From positions 1,116,001-1,180,000 of the forward strand of contig NZ_CP108476.1 of assembly GCF_036226465.1 (NCBI RefSeq): a stretch of 64,000 nucleotides of DNA. Reading direction: 5' to 3'. The translations under genes were made by a program, and so were the position numbers. Each line of letters starts with the position of its first letter. Within the stretch, counting starts at the first letter, position 1. The DNA is from Kitasatospora sp. NBC_01250. GTDB taxonomy: Bacteria > Actinomycetota > Actinomycetes > Streptomycetales > Streptomycetaceae. Shown here one piece after another: positions 7,864-16,380 of the stretch. The notes beneath the pieces were generated by a model. It was not told the origin of the DNA and did not search any database. It was given only the letters and a program-made list of their open reading frames with translations.

Positions 7864-9519
7864 TCATTCCGGATTGGCCGTTCCGACGCCCAGGGGGATG
7901 AAGATGAACCGCGCCCCTTGCCAGCTGCCGCTTGTGGAGCCGCCCCTGGCGGTCAGGGTGAGAGTGAAGTGGGCTCCCTTGGCCACGGGAAGCGTCGCGG
8001 TGCTCTGATCCGTCTGACCGTTGTAGTGAGCCGACATCTCCGCTGTGAAGTTCGGCGATTGCATCACGACACGTGGGAATTCGCCGCTGCCATTGCCATA
8101 GACCACTGCCACCACAATGCCGGACGTCGTCGCCCTGAAGCCCCGCGAGGTGTTCAGCGGAACGTCCAGGGTTCGCGGTTGGCCGAGCATATTGGCCGGC
8201 CCGTAGACGTTGAGTTCGGACGCAGCCGCGGTGTCGAAGCGGCCCGTCTTCAGCCAGATGTACCCATTGGCCCCGGGATCGACGATGAGGTTGCCGTTGG
8301 CCTGGATGGGACCGTTCGCCGTCAGCGTCTTGCCCGCCGCCACCGTCACGTTCCCATTCGCCGTCAGCGTCCCCGCAGCCGCCACCGTCACATTGCCGTT
8401 CGCCTGGATGGGGCCATTCGCCGTCAGCGTCTTGCCCGCCGCCACCGTCACGTTCCCATTCGCCGTCAGCGTCCCCGCAGCCGCCACCGTCACATTGCCG
8501 TTCGCCTGGATGGGGCCATTCGCCGTCAGCGTCTTGCCCGCCGCCACCGTGACATTCCCATTCGCCGTCAGCGTCCCCGCAGCCGCCACCGTCACATTGC
8601 CGTTCGCCTGGATGGGGCCATTCGCCGTCAGCGTCTTGCCCGCCGCCACCGTGACATTCCCATTCGCCGTCAGCGTCCCCGCAGCCGCCACCGTGACGTT
8701 GCTGTTGGCGTTCAGCGTGTTGACCACGATGTTGGGGTCGTTGACCGTCAGGTAGGTGGTCAGGAAGTAGTCCTGCCCGTCCAGAGTCGCCTTGAGCGTG
8801 AAGTTGGCGTTGTCGTTCAGCGCCGGCGACGTCCACTTCCGGTTCGCGAACTTGGCCTGGTTGTTGTCGTACGTCTCCTGCCCATTGGCGCCCCGGTAGT
8901 ACATCGTGTACTGGATCCGGGTGTCGGCAGGCGCGTCCCACAACAGGTCGACGGTCACGCCCCGCCCGATGACGGTCGTCCGAGGGTGCAGGCTGCGGAA
9001 GAAGAACTCGTCGTTCCCCTTCTTCACCTCCACCTCCCCGTTCCGCTTCTGGTAACTGTCCTCCGCACCCGTCGTGGACGTCGTCTCCTCGACAGCCAGG
9101 GTCACCGTCCCGATCGACGGGTTCACCTCGATCCCCGACAGCGTGAGGCTGACCGCCCACGTCCCGTCGAAGACCGCCGTCGTGTCCGGCACGAACGAGA
9201 ACACCGCCTTGTTCGGATCCGTCGTGTCCCGATCGACCCACCACTCCGTCCCCTGCGCCTCCCCCTCCACCCTGCTCACCGCCGTCGTGATCAACGACGG
9301 CTCGCGGGTCAGATCCGCACCCGACACCCCGGTCGGCACCGTCAACGTGATCCCCTTGCAATACACCTTCGACGTCCCCGACGGCAGATCCCGCCCGAAG
9401 CGCAACACCACCGTCCCGTACTCCAACTCATGCATCGTGCTCACCCGCAACGGCGACGGCACCGTCCCCCGCGCGGGCTTGACCAGGTTCGTGTCCGCCG
9501 TGGGCTCCATACCGGTCAC
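7864..9519 (-). CDS. Modular repeat protein, paralog 1 of 4
   Basis: 551 aa. I place the start at the GTG at 9519, not at the in-frame ATG at 9510: GGAAGGA sits five bases upstream exactly as in paralog 3, the resulting N-terminus (MTGMEPTADTNLV) has the same length as its sisters, and the GTG overlaps the preceding stop as GTGA, which implies translational coupling. After the shared N-terminal 260 residues the stalk holds four perfect-looking copies of a 34-residue unit (two 14-mers of the NGNVTVAAxxTLTA type plus NGPIQA). One GYIWLKTGRFDT module leads to the tip (about residues 433-551), which is homologous to the tip of paralog 2. No export signal. This gene and the three that follow are the diversified part of the operon. 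Confidence 0.88.
   Translation of the reverse strand: MTGMEPTADTNLVKPARGTVPSPLRVSTMHELEYGTVVLRFGRDLPSGTSKVYCKGITLTVPTGVSGADLTREPSLITTAVSRVEGEAQGTEWWVDRDTTDPNKAVFSFVPDTTAVFDGTWAVSLTLSGIEVNPSIGTVTLAVEETTSTTGAEDSYQKRNGEVEVKKGNDEFFFRSLHPRTTVIGRGVTVDLLWDAPADTRIQYTMYYRGANGQETYDNNQAKFANRKWTSPALNDNANFTLKATLDGQDYFLTTYLTVNDPNIVVNTLNANSNVTVAAAGTLTANGNVTVAAGKTLTANGPIQANGNVTVAAAGTLTANGNVTVAAGKTLTANGPIQANGNVTVAAAGTLTANGNVTVAAGKTLTANGPIQANGNVTVAAAGTLTANGNVTVAAGKTLTANGPIQANGNLIVDPGANGYIWLKTGRFDTAAASELNVYGPANMLGQPRTLDVPLNTSRGFRATTSGIVVAVVYGNGSGEFPRVVMQSPNFTAEMSAHYNGQTDQSTATLPVAKGAHFTLTLTARGGSTSGSWQGARFIFIPLGVGTANPE
8291..8698 (-). repeat. Four in-frame tandem copies of a 102-bp unit
   Basis: The marker ttgccgtt recurs at 8291, 8393, 8495 and 8597, exactly 102 bases apart. 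The copies encode the 34-residue stalk unit of paralog 1 and differ at only a few positions. Because the unit is a multiple of three, copy loss or gain would change stalk length without breaking the frame. Confidence 0.9.
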
Positions 9520-10010
9520 CGCTGTCCTTCCGAATCGCCTGCGGCCAGCACGCTCGCCATCACCCGGCTGCTGCGCCTGCTGACCGGGCCGCCGTCGGCC
9601 GCGGTCTCCTCGGTGATCTCGACGTCGGTGCTCTCGAAGCCCGGATCCATCTCGATCAGGAAGGAGATGGCCCAGGTCCCGTCGAACTGCGCCGGCTGGT
9701 CCGGCACGCACGCGAAGACGGTCACGGCCGGGTCGGTGGTGTCCGGCACGATCCACCACTCCTGCCCCTGCGCGCTGCTGCGCACCGACGGCACCGTGGT
9801 GGAGACGGCCAACGGCTGGCGCGCGAGCCGCGGGTCGCTGGTCGCGGCCGGTACCCGCACCGCGATCCGGGTGCAGCGCACCGGCTGCTCGGCGCGGGCC
9901 ACGCCCTCCTCGCCCACCGTCAACCGGAGTTGGTGGTAGCGCGGCGGCGCGTCGTCCGTGCTGGCCGGTCCGGGGGTGATGTCCACGCGGTAGGGCAGCA
10001 GCAGGCTCAT
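9516..10010 (-). CDS. Stand-alone relative of the paralogs' N-terminal domain
   Basis: 164 aa. Its middle resembles the shared domain of the four modular proteins: it has QEWWIVPDTTDP, VFACVPDQPAQFDGTWAISF and a trailing acidic strand, against TEWWVDRDTTDP and VFSFVPDTTAVFDGTWAVSF in the paralogs. It lacks any stalk or tip. Its ATG overlaps the stop of the 1220-aa gene (ATGA), and its stop overlaps the GTG of paralog 1 (GTGA), so it is translationally locked between the large proteins and the modular ones. A role as adaptor, cap or assembly partner is an inference from this homology and position. No signal peptide, no catalytic motif. Confidence 0.85.
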   Translation of the reverse strand: MSLLLPYRVDITPGPASTDDAPPRYHQLRLTVGEEGVARAEQPVRCTRIAVRVPAATSDPRLARQPLAVSTTVPSVRSSAQGQEWWIVPDTTDPAVTVFACVPDQPAQFDGTWAISFLIEMDPGFESTDVEITEETAADGGPVSRRSSRVMASVLAAGDSEGQR

Positions 10011-13000
10011 CGGGTCTCTCCTTCGCCACCCGCGCCCGGGTGCAGTTGCAGGTAGCCGGCCCGGGCGGCCGGGACCGGGTCGTCCGGATGTGACAGGTCG
10101 TCAGCGGGCAGGATCGGCAGGTCGGTCCAGAGCGGCGGCCCGTCCCCCGAGACCAGCGGCTCAGCCCAGCTCCACGCGCCGTACAGGGCGCTGGGGCGCG
10201 GCATGAAGATGCCGTGGTCCGCGGGCTCGGGCTCGGCCGAGCGCCGCGTCGGCTCCGCCGTACGGACCGGCGCGAGCAGCGGGTTGAGGCGGAACGAGGC
10301 GCGGATCGCGGCCAGCGCCCGGTGGGTGATGTCGGCGTCCACGGTGAGCGAGGTGACGGGCAGGACGTCGGTGGTGGCGTGCACGGCCGTGTGCGGGCAG
10401 GCGAGCAGGGTCAGGTACCGGGTGACGGGACGGTCGACGGAGCGGGCGGGCATCGCGGTCCCGGCGCCGGTTCCGATCGGCGCGAAGTACGAGTCGTCGG
10501 CCGTTGCGGCGGCGCCCCGGGGCTGCTTGGGCAGGTACAGCCGACGGTACGAGGTCTGCTCGTCGGGCTCGGAGGTGTAGTAGCCGATCAGCCCGTCGGC
10601 CAACTGCTCGTACTCGCCCAGCCGCACCGGCCACCGGTAGTCCGGGTACTCCTGGGCGGTCGGCCGCAGCGCCTCGTCCCAGGCCGGGTCGGTCAGCGGC
10701 GGGCCCTGCAGCTCCAGGCCGAGCCGGGCCCGGATCAGGGCGACCGGCCGCCCGATCAGCCGGGCCGGGGTGCGGTCCTCCCCGGGTGCGGGGTCGGTGA
10801 TCCGGCTCAGCGCCCGGTCGATCGTGGCCATCAGCGCGTCGAAGGTCTCGGCGTCGCGGCCGACCAGCTCACCGGCGAAACCGGCCACGTGCGGGTAGAC
10901 GCCCGTGAAGTCCTCGGGCTCGTCGTAACGTGCGTGCGGCAGTGAGTTCCAGGCGATCTCCCGCTGGGCCTGCGCCGTGTGGATCACCCGCAGTTCACCC
11001 AGCGGGCTGCCGTCGGGGGCGTAGACCAGCAGTGTCTGGTCGAGGTGGTTGACCAGCAGCCAGCCGGCCACCGGCGTGTCGCCGACCGGGTCCGGCGCGC
11101 TGCTCACGGCCGCGAGCGGTCGGTCGTCGCTGTGGTGCACGGGCTCGAACCGGATCCGGGTCTCCTGGAGCAGGCGGGGCGGCAGCTGGATGAAGCGGTC
11201 CGTGCTGGTTCCGGGGTAGAGCGGCTTCTCGGGGTCCGGGGCGACGCTGGCCGCGCGGACCGGGTCGAACTGGCCGGGCTGCCCCTGCTGGGCCGTGACC
11301 AGCCGCAGGGCCTGGCCGAAGCGGTCGACGATGTGCAGCTCGGTGAAGTAGAACTGCCCGGCACGCACCGGCTGGAACCGCTGCTCGCGGCGGTCCCCCG
11401 CCCCGTCCGGCACGTGGCTGCTCTGCCCGGCCAGGGCCAGGATGCCCGGGTCGGTGGTGACCTGGGCGGCGCCGTCCTGCTGGACCAGCCAGTCGTTGAA
11501 GCCGTCCAGGGTCTGGGAGAGGATGTCGAGCTTGTCGAAGTCGTCCTGGAGTGCTTGCAGTTGACCCAGCAGGCCGTCCGGCGCCCCGGCCAGCTTGCGC
11601 TTGGTCTGTTCCCGCAGCACGTAGGACAGGGCAGGGGTGAGGAAGGAGCGCCCGGCGAAGGTCGTCCAGCGCACGCCGCCCTCGCCGTCGCCCTGCGGCA
11701 CGCCGGTGCCGTTCCAGTGGTAGCCGTCGCCGTCGAAGGTCCAGTTGTCGCTGCCGCCCGTGCCGGTGCCGCCGCTGCGGAACGGGGTGGCGCAGTACTT
11801 GATCCGCCACTGCAGGTACATCGGCGTCCAGGGCTGGCGCCAGACCCGGGTGTACTCGGGGAACGGGCCGTCGGTCAGCTCCGTCGGCCGCTCGACGATG
11901 TCCTTGAGGGCGCTGCCGGTGCGGGCGGCGCGGTCCAGCACGGCCAGTTCGGCGATCAGCGACTTGCACAGCCCGGGCAGACCGGTCAGGTCCGGGGTCG
12001 CCGGGTTCGGACTCGGGACAACCTCCTCACTGCCGATCTTCACCTTGGTCAGCAACGCCGAGGGCAGCCGGCAGGGCAGCGGCTGGTCGTCAGCGCGGCC
12101 CAGCGGCTGGGTGGTGCCGGTGCCCTCCATCACCAGGACCGGGTCGGCCAGCCGGTAGAAGGACGGTTGCGGGGCGCGCTTGAGCTCCTGGGTGGCGGGC
12201 AGCTCCCGGTCGGCGGCGAACTCCTCGATCGCCGCCGGCAGTTCCTCGGGGTCCTCGGCGTACGGGATCTCGTCCCGCAGCTCCTCCAGCTTCGCCTGCA
12301 GGGTGCTGATCTGCTGGCCGACGGCGGTGATCTCGGCGTTCCAGGCCGCCAGGTCGAACTCGAACGGCTTGGGCCGCCGCTTCTCGGGCAGTTCGCGCAG
12401 CCACCAGAGCGACCACAACCGCCACTGGAGTCGGGCGAGTTCGGCCGTGCCCTGGTCGTACGCGGCCTGGTGGCCGTTGAGTTCGTCCAGCCAGGCGGGC
12501 TGCGGGAGTTCGGGGGCCGGTTCGTCCGTGCCCTCATCGGCGGGCCGGTTGACGACCTGCCAGAGGTAGCCGCCGTCGCTGCCGCTGAACCACGAGCGGC
12601 GCATCACCTCGTCCAGCTCGATCGGTCCGTCGGCGCTGTCCATCGCCCCGAGTTCGCCGTGGAACAGCGCCTTGATCAGGTCGCCGTCCCGGGCCGACTG
12701 CGTCTGCTGGGCCACCAGCGCGGCGGCGGCGTCCGCGGTGCTGTGGCCGAGCGCGACCTTGGTCGACGTCCCGTCGGGCCGGTCGGAGTCGGGGACGATG
12801 CCCTCGCGCTGCCAGTCGATGCCGAGGGCGGTGCCGGCGTAGCGGGTGCGCACGATGGAATCCGGCATGCCGTCAGGAGCGCCCCAGCCCAGGGCATCCA
12901 GGACGTCGACCAGGTTGCCGGGGGCGGCACCGGGCGGCAGCAGGCCGGGGATTCCGGCGGCGGTGCGCAGGATGTCGGCGTCGTCCTTGGAGTACCAGCC

Positions 13001-13669
13001 GACGACCGCGTAGCTGAGCTCCGCGTCCGGCGGGTAGTTGTCGCCGTACTGCGGGTCGCGCAGGTCCTTCAGGGTGTCCTGGAAGAGGAAGACGTTGCGG
13101 TGGTAGGGCGCGAACGCGGCGAAGGCCGGCAGCCCGGAGCCGATCGCGGTCAGGAAGAGCCGCCGCGGTGCAGGCTCCGTCCAGGGCCCGGTGGCCAGGT
13201 CGTGGGCGCGGCCGATCCGGTCGGTGGCGGCCTTGCCGGCGTCCGGGTTCAGGTAGGAGTTGCTGCCGTCCCAGATCGGGTCGGAGCTGGGGCGCTCCGA
13301 GGAGAGGTAGTCGCTGTGCACCACCCAGCCGGCCGCCGTGGTCCTGCCGCGCACGGTGGCGTAGCGGACCACCAGCCAGCGGTTGGGCACCAGCGGGAAG
13401 GTGCTCTCGCCGCTCTCGGGGTCGATGTAGCCGGTGGTCAGCGCCTCGGGGAGCTGCCACTGCAGGTGGACGCCCTCGAAGTCGGTGCCGGTCCAGTAGT
13501 CCTGAAGGTTCTCGTACGGCTCGGGTTCGCCGCTGGTCTTGAACTCCTCGTTGAGCATCATGGTGAACATCGGCGACCAGCGCTTGAACCGGTCCTTGTC
13601 GGCGCGGACCGCGCGGTTGGCCACCAGTGCGTGCAGCTCGACGGGCACGATCAGGTCGGTGTCGGTCAT
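10007..13669 (-). CDS. Large protein of unknown function, 1220 aa
   Basis: The ATG overlaps the upstream stop by one base (TGATG). The N-terminus (DLIVPVELHALVANRAVR) is not a signal peptide. Notable segments are GVHLQWQLPEAL near residue 75, FPLVPNRWLVVRY near residue 95, and a probable coiled coil at about residues 390-495 rich in Leu, Glu and Arg. The C-terminal half is rich in Pro, Trp and Tyr. I recall similar long proteins with the HLxWxLPxAL and PLVPNRWLV motifs as uncharacterised proteins in several bacterial phyla, but cannot name a domain. No nucleotide-binding, protease or toxin motif is evident. Function unknown; operon position suggests it works with the 903-aa and 1605-aa proteins. 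Confidence 0.88.
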   Translation of the reverse strand: MTDTDLIVPVELHALVANRAVRADKDRFKRWSPMFTMMLNEEFKTSGEPEPYENLQDYWTGTDFEGVHLQWQLPEALTTGYIDPESGESTFPLVPNRWLVVRYATVRGRTTAAGWVVHSDYLSSERPSSDPIWDGSNSYLNPDAGKAATDRIGRAHDLATGPWTEPAPRRLFLTAIGSGLPAFAAFAPYHRNVFLFQDTLKDLRDPQYGDNYPPDAELSYAVVGWYSKDDADILRTAAGIPGLLPPGAAPGNLVDVLDALGWGAPDGMPDSIVRTRYAGTALGIDWQREGIVPDSDRPDGTSTKVALGHSTADAAAALVAQQTQSARDGDLIKALFHGELGAMDSADGPIELDEVMRRSWFSGSDGGYLWQVVNRPADEGTDEPAPELPQPAWLDELNGHQAAYDQGTAELARLQWRLWSLWWLRELPEKRRPKPFEFDLAAWNAEITAVGQQISTLQAKLEELRDEIPYAEDPEELPAAIEEFAADRELPATQELKRAPQPSFYRLADPVLVMEGTGTTQPLGRADDQPLPCRLPSALLTKVKIGSEEVVPSPNPATPDLTGLPGLCKSLIAELAVLDRAARTGSALKDIVERPTELTDGPFPEYTRVWRQPWTPMYLQWRIKYCATPFRSGGTGTGGSDNWTFDGDGYHWNGTGVPQGDGEGGVRWTTFAGRSFLTPALSYVLREQTKRKLAGAPDGLLGQLQALQDDFDKLDILSQTLDGFNDWLVQQDGAAQVTTDPGILALAGQSSHVPDGAGDRREQRFQPVRAGQFYFTELHIVDRFGQALRLVTAQQGQPGQFDPVRAASVAPDPEKPLYPGTSTDRFIQLPPRLLQETRIRFEPVHHSDDRPLAAVSSAPDPVGDTPVAGWLLVNHLDQTLLVYAPDGSPLGELRVIHTAQAQREIAWNSLPHARYDEPEDFTGVYPHVAGFAGELVGRDAETFDALMATIDRALSRITDPAPGEDRTPARLIGRPVALIRARLGLELQGPPLTDPAWDEALRPTAQEYPDYRWPVRLGEYEQLADGLIGYYTSEPDEQTSYRRLYLPKQPRGAAATADDSYFAPIGTGAGTAMPARSVDRPVTRYLTLLACPHTAVHATTDVLPVTSLTVDADITHRALAAIRASFRLNPLLAPVRTAEPTRRSAEPEPADHGIFMPRPSALYGAWSWAEPLVSGDGPPLWTDLPILPADDLSHPDDPVPAARAGYLQLHPGAGGEGETR

Positions 13670-16380
13670 CAGCGCTCTTCCCCGGAGTTCAGTGTCGGCT
13701 GCGTGATGGTGATGCTGAGGTGCGGCTGGTCGGCGGCGGCCTCCCGGGAGATGATCCGGGCGAGCTGGCGGGCGGCCTGGTCCTTGCTGAGCGCCACCGA
13801 GAGCTCGTCGCCGCTGTGCTGGCGCAGGTGCGCGGTGATGTCGAACTCCAGCCAGGCCCAGGCGTCGACGGCACCGACTCGCGCGGTGGCGACCGGACTG
13901 GCCGACAGGGCGGGCTTGTTGGCCCAGGCGAGGGTGGACTCGTCCCAGTCGTTGCCGGTGGCGTACGCCTTGAGGTCGAAGGCCCCCTCGTCCTGGGCGG
14001 CGGCGTACACCCGCAGCAGGGCCTTGCCGATCTGCTCGGGCGGCGGCAGCTGCGTGGTGTCGAAGCGCAGGTACGCGATCCGGGTGACGGTGCTGCTCGG
14101 GCCCTCGTTCTTGACCAGCAGCGGGTCCGTGGCGCCGAACTCCGCCCCCTGGCCGTACTGCGCGATGGTGTCGGCCACGCAGTCGCGGCGCACCGTGGGC
14201 GGCAGCAGCAACTGCTCCAGCGGCGCGTTGACCAGCTCCAGCGCGAACTGGCCGGGCGACAGCTCACCGCTCGGCAGGCACGCGGCGGACAGCGCCCGCA
14301 CCAGCCCGCCGGCTCCGCCCAGGTCCAGCACGTCCGGCAGAGCGCCGCCCCGGCCCGGGCGCAGGTAGTCGAAGACGGTGCCGGAGCCCGGGGCGCCGGG
14401 GTCGGGAAACTCGGTGTCGGTCGGGTAGCCGACCCGGCTGCCCGTCAGGTGGCGCAGGCTGATCCGCTCCACGGAGTTGATGCCGAAGTGGATGCCCTGG
14501 CCGGGCTCGCGGATGGCGATCTGGTCCGGGACGGCGTCCCAGAGCACCAGCAGCACGTCCGGCGCGAGGTGGTCGCGGCGCAGCTCGCCCACCGGTTCGC
14601 CGTCGGCGGTGGTGGCGAGGATGTCGAAGACGGGCCAGGCGCGCACGAGTTCGGAGTTCATCAGCAGGCCCGCCACCGGCAGCGCGGTGCCGGCCCGGCT
14701 CAGCCGCTCGGTGAGCACCGGGTGGAGGTCGTGGTCGATCGTGGTGTGCGCGGCGACGTCGGCGGCGCCGGCGACCAGCGCGTGGATCCAGGCCGGGTCG
14801 ATCCGGAAGGCGCGCAGGCTCTCCGGCGGCAGCATCCGCGGGTCGGGCACCAGATGGGCGAAGGGCACGCCGTTGAGCAGGCCCAGGCGCTCCAGCCAGT
14901 CGGGCATGGTCGGCGTGGTGTCCTGAGCAAGCGTCAGAAGCGACTGCCGGGCGCGCGGTTCGGCGAGCAGCGCGGGCGTCTCCAGCCTGGTCCGGCGCAG
15001 CACCCTGACCGGGGGCGGGCCTTGGACGGCAGGGGCCCGCAAGGCCTCCAACAGGCCGCGGCCGAAGCCGGGCGCGGCCAGCTCGCGCAGCGCGGCAGAA
15101 CCGGCCGGCTCGTCCGGGTCGACCATGGCGCGGGCCGGGTCGGCGGAGAGGGCCAGCAGGGTGGCGGCACGGTTGGCCAACTCACGTCGGGCTTCGACGA
15201 CTTCGCTGCTGTAGTCGGGGTCGGCCAGCGCGATGGCGCGGCCCAGCGTCCAGGCGGCGGCGTAGCTGACGTCGAAGAGGCCGTACTCGCGGTCGTAGAT
15301 CAGCGCGTGGTCGGCGGTGGTGTGCGGGCCCTGGGTGGCTTCGACGGGCAGCTCCGGGGCGGTCAGCGGGGTGCACGGGCCGCGGTACCAGGCGTAGGTG
15401 TCCTCCCCCGCCAGGGTGCGGTAGGCGACGGCGGTGTAGCCGCGGTGCAGCCTCGTCCGCGCCTGCTCCACCTCGGGGCTCGGCGACGGCTCGCCGGTGG
15501 GCGCCAGCCGCAGCGCGAGGTTCTCCGGATCGGTGTGCCCAGGGGCGACCAGGTTGCGCAGCAGGCCGGCCGGGTCGAGCGTGCCTTCGGGGTCGTTGGT
15601 GAAGTTCCAGGACCACAGGCTGCACAGTCGCACCTTCTCGGTGGCGGGCAGGCTGTCGGGCGCCAGGCGGCCGAGCCAGCCCTCCAGCGAGACCAGGTGC
15701 ACCGCGTAGCTGCCCGGGGAGCGCGGGAACCGGTTGGCGGCCAGTACCGCGTACTCGCCCTCGGTCAGGATCTCCCCGTTGTCGAGGCGCTGCGCGGCGG
15801 TGTGCACGTCGCGCATGTGGGTGAGGTGGAACAGTTCGTCCTGGCGCGCCACGACCGCGTGGAAGACGCTGACCGGCAGGTCGATGGTGCGGCACGGGTT
15901 GCTGCCGTCGATCGTTCCGGTGAGCTTCGGCCCGTGGATACCGTCGCCGGGCTCGCGCAGCTCGCTGATCGGCCGGGTGGTGAACTCGCCCTGGGCGTCC
16001 GGGTCGTCGTCGACCTCACCGGCGGCGAGGACCAGCAGTGCCAGCCACGGCTCCTTGGCGGCCATCCGACCCAGCAGCTGCCGCTCCCAGGGCAGGATGG
16101 CCCGGCTGAGGGTGATGTGCGGCAGCACGTGGGTGTACCGCCCGACCGCGCCGGTCGGCGGGAAGGTGGCGTGCACCGAGGAGGGGTCCAGCACGAACTG
16201 CGCGGCACGGATCTCGTAACTGTCCGATGCCTTGGGCAGTTTGACGTCGGCGTCGATCGCCTGGCCGTCCTTGGACAGCCGGTGCTCGACGGTGATGGTG
16301 TAGACGCCGGCGGTGGCCTTGGGATCGAGGTGATCGTAGAACGAGACGTTGAGGTCGGGTCGGGTGGGCATCGCGGTCAC
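13669..16380 (-). CDS. 903-aa protein with C-terminal DNRLRE/CBM96-like domain
   Basis: The GTG start overlaps the preceding stop (GTGA); an ATG three codons in is an alternative. The N-terminal region has a conserved-looking segment PPTGAVGRYTHVLPHI near residue 80. The middle is alpha-rich and unassigned. Residues about 730-900 look like a DNRLRE (CBM96-type) jelly-roll: VADTIAQYGQG, LLVKNEG, AYLRFD, LLRVYAAAQ, the WDESTLAWANKPAL signature and a closing WLEFDITAHLRQ. That fold usually occurs on exported carbohydrate-binding or surface proteins, yet no signal peptide is present here. Function unknown; binding of a glycan or of partner proteins is inferred. Confidence 0.85.
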   Translation of the reverse strand: MTAMPTRPDLNVSFYDHLDPKATAGVYTITVEHRLSKDGQAIDADVKLPKASDSYEIRAAQFVLDPSSVHATFPPTGAVGRYTHVLPHITLSRAILPWERQLLGRMAAKEPWLALLVLAAGEVDDDPDAQGEFTTRPISELREPGDGIHGPKLTGTIDGSNPCRTIDLPVSVFHAVVARQDELFHLTHMRDVHTAAQRLDNGEILTEGEYAVLAANRFPRSPGSYAVHLVSLEGWLGRLAPDSLPATEKVRLCSLWSWNFTNDPEGTLDPAGLLRNLVAPGHTDPENLALRLAPTGEPSPSPEVEQARTRLHRGYTAVAYRTLAGEDTYAWYRGPCTPLTAPELPVEATQGPHTTADHALIYDREYGLFDVSYAAAWTLGRAIALADPDYSSEVVEARRELANRAATLLALSADPARAMVDPDEPAGSAALRELAAPGFGRGLLEALRAPAVQGPPPVRVLRRTRLETPALLAEPRARQSLLTLAQDTTPTMPDWLERLGLLNGVPFAHLVPDPRMLPPESLRAFRIDPAWIHALVAGAADVAAHTTIDHDLHPVLTERLSRAGTALPVAGLLMNSELVRAWPVFDILATTADGEPVGELRRDHLAPDVLLVLWDAVPDQIAIREPGQGIHFGINSVERISLRHLTGSRVGYPTDTEFPDPGAPGSGTVFDYLRPGRGGALPDVLDLGGAGGLVRALSAACLPSGELSPGQFALELVNAPLEQLLLPPTVRRDCVADTIAQYGQGAEFGATDPLLVKNEGPSSTVTRIAYLRFDTTQLPPPEQIGKALLRVYAAAQDEGAFDLKAYATGNDWDESTLAWANKPALSASPVATARVGAVDAWAWLEFDITAHLRQHSGDELSVALSKDQAARQLARIISREAAADQPHLSITITQPTLNSGEER

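Noticed and set aside
3191..8698. CRISPR-like regularly spaced repeats
   Set aside because: The 93- and 102-bp units are in-frame coding repeats without spacers, and no cas gene is nearby.
2810..10010. Phage tail or contractile injection system
   Set aside because: The paralogs look fibre-like, but no sheath, tube, baseplate, tape-measure or AAA+ gene is present in the operon or around it.
9519..10029. Extended N-terminus on paralog 1
   Set aside because: The in-frame extension overlaps the 164-aa gene completely and reads as Arg/Pro/Gly-rich; the GTG at 9519 fits the sister genes.
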